Positions 39,556 through 44,263 of a DNA stretch of 44,263 nucleotides are shown in pieces. The notes under the pieces were generated by a model. The model was given only the letters and a program-made list of their open reading frames with translations, was not told the DNA's origin and did no database searches. The stretch is taken from NCBI RefSeq assembly GCF_900659615.1, contig NZ_CAACUY010000061.1, positions 1 through 44,263 on the forward strand. The letters run 5' to 3'. Each line of letters begins with the position of its first letter. Position 1 is the stretch's first letter. This DNA comes from Actinomadura fibrosa. GTDB taxonomy: Bacteria > Actinomycetota > Actinomycetes > Streptosporangiales > Streptosporangiaceae. Made by a program: the position numbers and the translations under genes.

Positions 39556-40383
39556 TTAGGCGTCGTTCATGTGCTCTTCGATCATCGTGCGGCTCGGGGC
39601 GGGGGCGAGGGCGACGTCCTCGATGAGGTCCCAGGTGGAGCTGAGGTCGCAGCCGGCCAGGTCGATGCCGAGCGTGGTGTGGACGACCGAGATCCGGTCG
39701 TTCGTGGCGGGCAGGTCGAACACGTCGAACGAGCCGTGCAGGCCGGCGTGCGCGCCCACGCTGATCGGGACGACGCGGACGCTGGTGCGGTCGTCCGCGG
39801 ACAGGTCGAGCAGCCGGGCGCACTGGCCGCGCCTGACCGCCGGCGGGCCGCCGCGCAGCGCCGACTCGCAGACGATCACGTCGAGCCGGCGCGGGACGCC
39901 GCCGGGGCGGTGCCGCTGGCGCTGGTCGAGCAGGTCCCACTCCTCGTCGGCGTCCACCTCCGGGACGCGGTGCGCGAAGCCGAGGCGCGCGTACGCCTCC
40001 GACCGCACCAGTTCGGGCACCACGGCGATGCCGTAGGTGTGGATGGTCGTGGCCTCGGACTCCAGCGTGTACAGGTCGCGGACCAGCGCCTTCAGCCGCC
40101 CGGCGTGCCGGGCCAGCCACGGCGGCCCGTCCGGGCGGGCCGCGAGGTCGACGACGACCTCGCGCATCCGGTGCGGCGGCACCCCGTAGGCGTCGAGCAC
40201 CTCGCGGGCGCGGGCGGGCGCGACCGGCTCGAAGCCCGTCTCCAGCCGGACCAGCCAGTCGGCGTCGCAGCGGAGCCGGTCCGCGGCCTCGTCGTAGGTG
40301 AGGCCGAGCGCCTCGCGGATCTGCCGGAACAGCAGACCCAGCCTGCGGGCGTTGATGTTCGGAGCACGATAGTCGACCGGCAT
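39556..40383 (-). CDS. XRE-family regulator with DUF5753 domain (solitary)
   Basis: The 275-residue protein has an HTH (residues about 12-60: RLGLLFRQIREALGLTYDEAADRLRCDADWLVRLETG in parts) and a DUF5753 domain (WLARHAGRLKALVRDLYTLESEATTIHTYGIAVVPELVRSEAYARLGFA in parts, to the C terminus). Unlike the 19257-20054 regulator it has no DUF397 partner beside it. ATG 40383 was chosen; ATG 40392 and a start at 40449 are possible. A 27-bp palindrome lies 43-69 bp upstream. Target unknown; autoregulation is likely. Confidence 0.85.
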   Translation of the reverse strand: MPVDYRAPNINARRLGLLFRQIREALGLTYDEAADRLRCDADWLVRLETGFEPVAPARAREVLDAYGVPPHRMREVVVDLAARPDGPPWLARHAGRLKALVRDLYTLESEATTIHTYGIAVVPELVRSEAYARLGFAHRVPEVDADEEWDLLDQRQRHRPGGVPRRLDVIVCESALRGGPPAVRRGQCARLLDLSADDRTSVRVVPISVGAHAGLHGSFDVFDLPATNDRISVVHTTLGIDLAGCDLSSTWDLIEDVALAPAPSRTMIEEHMNDA

Positions 40384-40425
40384 GCCCACCATCGTGGAGC
40401 ATGGACGTGTGCTCTGTGCGCCGAA

Positions 40426-40452
40426 CCGGTCACATTGCGTCAATATCACCGG
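40426..40452. promoter_or_regulatory. 27-bp palindrome upstream of the solitary XRE regulator
   Basis: Arms CCGGTnAnATTG and CAATnTnACCGG around a CGT centre match at 10 of 12 positions. The length and near symmetry fit a dimer-binding operator. It lies 43 bp upstream of the XRE start and 53 bp beyond the end of the response regulator gene. Confidence 0.6.
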
Positions 40453-40504
40453 ACCGCCTGGACTCCCGCCCGCCCGGCGCGAGCACTGTGACGTGCCCGG
40501 CGGG

Positions 40505-41158
40505 TCACCGCCCGGGCGGCGGACGGCGGTCGGCGAGGTAGGCGAGGACGGCGCTGACGCGGCGGTTGCCGGTGGCGTCCTCGCCGATGCCGAGCTTCTG
40601 GAACACGCCGCGCGCGTGCGAGCTGACCGTCGCCTCGGCGATGTGGAGGCGCCCGGCGATCCCGCGGTCGGACAGGCCCTGCGCCATCAGCGCGAGCACG
40701 TCCCGCTCGCGCCGGGTGAGCGCGCGCAGCCCGCCGTGCGCGGCGAGCGGCAGCGCGACGACGTCCGGGTCGACGGCGATGCCGCCCGCCGCGATCCGGT
40801 GTAGCGCCTCGTCCAGCGCGGCGGCGTCCGCGAGGCGGTCCTTCAGCAGGTAGCCGACGCGGGACGGGTTCTCGCGGAGCAGTTCGGCGGCGTAGTCGTC
40901 CACGTAGCGGGACAGGACGAGCACGGCCACCGCGGGGAAGTCGCGGCGCAGCCGGACGGCGAGCCGCAGCCCCTCGTCGGTGCCGGTCGGCGGCAGCCGC
41001 ACGTCCAGCAGGACGAGGTCGGGGCGGTGCCGGGCGACCAGCGCCGGGACGCCCTCCGGCCGCGTCGCGGTCGCGACCACCCGGTGCGAGAGCCGGGACA
41101 GCACCCGCAGCAGGCCCTCGCGGTCGAGCAGGCCGTCCTCGACGACGATCACCCGCAC
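40505..41158 (-). CDS. NarL/FixJ-family response regulator
   Basis: The 217-residue protein has a receiver domain (acidic ED at 7-8, phospho-acceptor D52 in LVLLDVRLPP, Lys in GYLLKDRL) and a LuxR-type HTH (RALTRRERDVLALMAQGLSDRGIAGRLHIAEATVSSHARGVFQKLGI in parts). GTG 41158 lies inside the 3' end of the kinase gene (10-bp overlap), so the two form a coupled two-component system. Signal unknown. Confidence 0.92.
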   Translation of the reverse strand: MRVIVVEDGLLDREGLLRVLSRLSHRVVATATRPEGVPALVARHRPDLVLLDVRLPPTGTDEGLRLAVRLRRDFPAVAVLVLSRYVDDYAAELLRENPSRVGYLLKDRLADAAALDEALHRIAAGGIAVDPDVVALPLAAHGGLRALTRRERDVLALMAQGLSDRGIAGRLHIAEATVSSHARGVFQKLGIGEDATGNRRVSAVLAYLADRRPPPGR

Positions 41159-43011
41159 GGCGGTTCCAGCGGCGGGGCGGGCGGCAGCGGCGGGGCGGGC
41201 GGGTGTGCGGGGAGTTCGGCGGTCAGCATGGTCCCCTTTCCGGGCGGGCTGTGCAGGGTCAGGGCGCCGTCGAGGGCGGCGACGCGGTCGAGCAGCCCGG
41301 CGAGGCCGGAGTCCGGGCCCGGTGCCGCCCCGCCGATCCCGTCGTCCTCGACCTCGACGACGAGCCGGTCGCCGTCCAGGGCGACGCGGACGCGGACGGA
41401 CGTCGCGCGGGCGTGCCGGGCCGCGTTGGCGAGCGCCTCACCGGCCACGAAGTAGGCGGTCGCCTCCACGGTGCGGTCGAGGCGCGGCAGGTCCGCGACG
41501 TCCAGGGTGACCGGGACGGTGCTGCGCAGCGCGAGCTGCTCCACGGCGGGCCGGAGGCCGCGCGCGGTCAGGACGGCGGGGTGGATGCCGCGGGCCAGCT
41601 CGCGCAGCTCCCGGACCGCCTCGCGCAGCTCCGCCTCCGCCTCGTCCAGCAACCGGGCGGTGCCGGGCGCGGCGACGGTGCCGCGGAGCTCGTCGCGGGC
41701 CTCGGCCAGCGCGACCCCGATGCGCAGCATCCGCTGCTGCGCGCCGTCGTGCAGGTCGCGCTCCAGCCTGCGGCGGGCCCGGTCGCCGGCCTCCACGAGC
41801 CTCGCCCGGGACGCGCGGACCTCGGCGAGCCGGGCGCGGACCTCCGCCTCCAGCCGCGCGTTCTCCAGCGCGAGCCGCGCCGTGGCGGCGACCGCCTCCA
41901 GCAGCCGCGGCTCGTCCCGCAGCGTCGGGTCGTGCAGCAGGACGGCGGCGGGCCGGTCCAGGGGGCCGACCACGGTGAAGCGCCTCGGGTCGGGCGCCTC
42001 CGGGACCGGCACGGGCGCGCCGGTCCCGTCGACCCAGCCGCCGGCCACCGGATAGGCGACCTGGAGCTGCGGGTCGCCGAGCGCCGCGGCGAGCGCCGCC
42101 TCCAGCCGCCCGGCGGGCAGCACGGCGATGCCCCGGACGAGGTCGGACACCCGCGCCTCGTCCAGCCGCTCGCGCAGCTGCCCGAGGAGGAACGCGGCCG
42201 GCACCGTCAGCAGCGACGTGAACTGCGCGGCGGCGAGGACGGACTCCGCCCCGGGCGCCCCCGCCGGCGGCAGGTGGACGGCCCCGAGCAGGTTGATCGA
42301 CGCCCACAGCACCGCCGCGATGATCATGGCGGCGGTGGGGAACAGCAGCAGCCGCCGCTCCCGGCCGCCCGCGCGCAGGAACCGCCGGACGATGACCGAC
42401 GCGCCGGCGAGGACGAACACCACCGTCCCGGCCGCGAGCGCCTGCGTCGTCAGCCGCCCCGCGTCCGGGTCGGAGGTGAGGCTGAGCGGGGCGCAGACGT
42501 CCCGGCACTCGCCGTCCGGGCGGGCCGGCCCGAACACCGCCAGCAGCACCACCGACACGGCCCCGAACACGTATCCGGCCGCCGTGACGGCCCGTCCGGC
42601 CAGGTCGCGGACGGCACCGGACGGGTAGGCCAGGAACACGTGCGCGCCCAGCGGGAGTTGCAGCGCCGTCAGCAGCAGCCCGGCCGTCGCCATGACCCGC
42701 AGCGCGAGACCGGGGGCGGCGAGGGCGAACGAGGCGGGGGCGTCCGCCGCGAGCAGCAGCCCGAGCAGCGTCATCAGGACGCCCATCGGCGAGCGCGGCC
42801 GGATCCGGGCGACGAGCGCTCCGGCGACCAGCCACCCCGTGACCTGCACGAGCTCCTTGGTGTAGAAGACGGCGCCGTGGCCGCCCCAGCGCGCCGCGAG
42901 CCACGCGTCGCCCAGCACGACCGCCAGCCCGGTGCCGAGCATGACCGGCACGGCGACGCGCACGGCGGGACCCGCCGCCGGCGCGGCGGCGCGGAAACCA
43001 GGGTTTTCCAT
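41149..43011 (-). CDS. Membrane sensor histidine kinase, NarL/DesK type (HisKA_3)
   Basis: The protein of about 620 residues has around eight predicted membrane helices in its first 300 residues (VAVPVMLGTGLAVVLGDAWLA, LVAGALVARI, LGAHVFLAYPSG, IIAAVLWASINLLG, FLLGQL), a GAF-like linker, a HisKA_3 box with H421 (RDLHDGAQQRML) and an HATPase domain (GEALANAARHARATSVRV, VEDDGIGG, GKGTMLTAELP). The start is uncertain: ATG 43011 lacks a ribosome binding site and ATG 43059 would add 16 residues. It overlaps the regulator gene and diverges from a Ser/Thr kinase gene. Confidence 0.9.
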   Translation of the reverse strand: MENPGFRAAAPAAGPAVRVAVPVMLGTGLAVVLGDAWLAARWGGHGAVFYTKELVQVTGWLVAGALVARIRPRSPMGVLMTLLGLLLAADAPASFALAAPGLALRVMATAGLLLTALQLPLGAHVFLAYPSGAVRDLAGRAVTAAGYVFGAVSVVLLAVFGPARPDGECRDVCAPLSLTSDPDAGRLTTQALAAGTVVFVLAGASVIVRRFLRAGGRERRLLLFPTAAMIIAAVLWASINLLGAVHLPPAGAPGAESVLAAAQFTSLLTVPAAFLLGQLRERLDEARVSDLVRGIAVLPAGRLEAALAAALGDPQLQVAYPVAGGWVDGTGAPVPVPEAPDPRRFTVVGPLDRPAAVLLHDPTLRDEPRLLEAVAATARLALENARLEAEVRARLAEVRASRARLVEAGDRARRRLERDLHDGAQQRMLRIGVALAEARDELRGTVAAPGTARLLDEAEAELREAVRELRELARGIHPAVLTARGLRPAVEQLALRSTVPVTLDVADLPRLDRTVEATAYFVAGEALANAARHARATSVRVRVALDGDRLVVEVEDDGIGGAAPGPDSGLAGLLDRVAALDGALTLHSPPGKGTMLTAELPAHPPAPPLPPAPPLEPPCG

Positions 43012-43314
43012 GAGGCGGACCGGAGGCCCGTCAGGGCACTCTGAGCACGGCGCCGGCATTCGCGGAACCCGTTGGCCGGCACTGGGGGAACGGCACAGCG
43101 TGGATCATCCCACGCTCCTTCTCGGCTTATGGGGGTGCTCGGGAAAGTTGTCGACCGAACGCCATGGTAACTGTGCGCGGCCGTCCGTTTCCCGGAAGTC
43201 GCCGGATGGTGACAATGCGCCGCGCAATGGTCGTCCCAAACGGTCGCCCCCGTCCACCCATAACCGCTTTCCAGGCCGGACGAGATCGTATCGGCGGACA
43301 ATTCAGGGGGCACG
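43012..43314. other. 303-bp region between the histidine kinase and Ser/Thr kinase genes
   Basis: I see no gene. It is less GC-rich than its surroundings in 43090-43180. A divergent promoter is expected, but no box pair with sound spacing could be named (TTGTCG near 43148 and TAACTG near 43168 are too close). Confidence 0.5.
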
Positions 43315-44263
43315 GTGACGAGCAACTGGCGGCTTGACGGGTTCACCGAGATCGGCGAACTCGGCACGGGAGCGCAAGGACGGGTCGTGCTGGCCCGCAA
43401 GGACGGGACGGGGCCGCTCGTGGCCATCAAGTACGTCCCGGACGGCACCCGCGTGCCCACCAGGCGGGAGGCGCGGATCCTCGCCGCGGTGCGCGACCCG
43501 CACGTGGCCCGCTTCCACGACCTGGTCGAGACCCCGGAGGGGACCGCGCTGGTCATGGAGGCCGTGGAGGGCGTCACCCTGCGCGCCGTCCTCGACCGCA
43601 ACGGCGGGCTCGTCCCCGAGGCGGCGCTGCTCGTCCTCAAGGGGTCGCTGCTCGGGCTCGCCGCGGCGCACGCGGCGGGTGTCGTGCACCGCGACTACAA
43701 GCCGGCCAACGTCGTCGTCCGCGCGGACGGCGACAGCAAGCTCATCGACTTCGGGGTCGCGACCCCGGCGGGGGCGCGGTCGCGCTCGGGCACGCCCGCC
43801 TACATGGCCCCGGAGCAGTGGGACGGCGACGCCGCCACCCCCGCCACCGACGTGTACGCGGCGACCTGCGTGTTCGTCGAGTGCCTCACCGGCCGCCCGC
43901 CGTACGCGGGCGAGGCCGCGCTGGAGTTGATGGCCCAGCACACCGCCGACCCCGTCCCGCTGGACGGCCTGCCGCGACCGGTGCGGCCGCTCGTGGCGCA
44001 CGGCATGGCCAAGGACCCCGCCCGGCGCCCGGCGACCGCCGCCGAGTTCGCCGCCCGGCTCGAAGCCGCCGCCGGAGCCGCCTACGGCGCGGACTGGGAG
44101 GCCCGCGGCCGCGCGGCGCTGGCGGCCCTGGCCCTGCTGCTCATGCCGGACGCGGGGGCGCCCGCCGGCTCCACATCGCTGGCGGAGACGACCCTCTCCG
44201 AGACCGCGCTGCCCGAGACCGCGCTGCCCGCGGCGGGCCTGGTGCGCCGCCGCCGCGGCTGGG
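43315..44263 (+). CDS. Serine/threonine protein kinase (PknB-like), 3' end outside the window
   Basis: GTG 43315 follows CAGGGGG and the frame stays open to the window end, so only the first 316 codons are seen. The kinase motifs are complete: glycine loop ELGTGAQGRVVLAR, Lys in VAIKYV, Glu in RREARIL, catalytic loop HRDYKPANVVV, DFGV, SGTPAYMAPEQWDG, and the terminal R in KDPARRPATAAEFAARL. After the kinase domain comes a hydrophobic Ala/Leu-rich stretch (ALAALALLLMPDAG) and a repetitive TTLSETALPETALP linker ending in RRRRGW. This suggests a juxtamembrane part before a transmembrane helix, as in actinobacterial PASTA-less kinases. Substrate unknown. Confidence 0.9.
   Translation, partial: MTSNWRLDGFTEIGELGTGAQGRVVLARKDGTGPLVAIKYVPDGTRVPTRREARILAAVRDPHVARFHDLVETPEGTALVMEAVEGVTLRAVLDRNGGLVPEAALLVLKGSLLGLAAAHAAGVVHRDYKPANVVVRADGDSKLIDFGVATPAGARSRSGTPAYMAPEQWDGDAATPATDVYAATCVFVECLTGRPPYAGEAALELMAQHTADPVPLDGLPRPVRPLVAHGMAKDPARRPATAAEFAARLEAAAGAAYGADWEARGRAALAALALLLMPDAGAPAGSTSLAETTLSETALPETALPAAGLVRRRRGW

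Noticed and set aside
41203..43044. 613-codon plus-strand frame antisense to the histidine kinase
   Set aside because: No domain and typical shadow composition. The minus strand carries a complete HisKA_3 kinase.
1..44263. Mobile elements, CRISPR arrays, tRNA or rRNA genes
   Set aside because: No transposase or integrase motif, no spaced repeat array, and no cloverleaf or rRNA-like sequence was found on reading both strands.

Overview
The window is very GC-rich DNA with strong G/C third-position bias, frequent GTG starts and ATGA/GTGA gene overlaps. It carries typically actinobacterial families: an F420-dependent LLM-class oxidoreductase, XRE/DUF5753 regulators with DUF397 partners, a SigX5-like ECF sigma factor and an iterative enediyne polyketide synthase. 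It is most likely a chromosomal segment of a secondary-metabolite-rich filamentous actinomycete. Actinomadura, Micromonospora and Streptomyces relatives are all possible, and the genus cannot be fixed from the sequence alone. I saw no tRNA, rRNA, CRISPR array, integrase or transposase.

Layout. (1) 1-5.6 kb: the 3' edge of an enediyne cassette. It holds the AT-ACP-KR-DH-PPTase part of a PksE megasynthase whose KS lies upstream of the window, the coupled enediyne thioesterase, and a SAM methyltransferase appended 31 bp downstream. (2) 5.6-8.1 kb: a DUF2231-Rieske membrane protein divergent from a ferritin-like protein, followed by an F420/LLM oxidoreductase. (3) 8.1-18.8 kb: a large secreted protein that looks like an actinobacterial S8 peptidase without its catalytic domain, with a divergent TrmB/LuxR-type regulator. 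Next come a hydrolase/SnoaL-fold pair, an HxlR-quinone oxidoreductase divergon with a clear palindrome, an esterase, a small orphan protein, a VOC protein and an SDR-ECF sigma divergon. (4) 18.8-25.3 kb: an XRE-DUF397-DUF397 operon divergent from two coupled small ORFs, then DinB-like, hydrolase, secreted esterase and VOC genes.

(5) 25.3-29.4 kb: a GMC flavoprotein with a four-Cys motif, translationally coupled to a Tat-exported partner, and divergent from an FUSC-type membrane protein. (6) 29.4-34.6 kb: the most coherent catabolic unit. It encodes GalB-like hydratase, GalC/LigK-like aldolase and GalD-like tautomerase, all coupled by ATGA overlaps, plus a VOC-fold extradiol dioxygenase, and it ends in a 15-bp-stem terminator. 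A DUF1932 dehydrogenase and a GntR/FadR-type regulator are divergently arranged beyond it. The regulator's promoter and the operon promoter share an ATTGnnGACAATCTGG element, which suggests one regulon. The three Gal enzymes would take a 4-oxalomesaconate-type ring-cleavage product to pyruvate and oxaloacetate. The ring-cleaving enzyme, however, is of the wrong superfamily for known gallate dioxygenases.

(7) 34.6-44.3 kb: a secreted Trp-rich protein of unknown function, then a Cmx/CmlR-like efflux pump divergent from a second-copy-type EF-G across a structured 459-bp region. A solitary XRE/DUF5753 regulator follows, with a 27-bp palindrome upstream. A NarL-type two-component pair and a Ser/Thr kinase cut by the window end complete the segment. 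Convergent gene pairs are mostly separated by perfect GC hairpins with no U tract.
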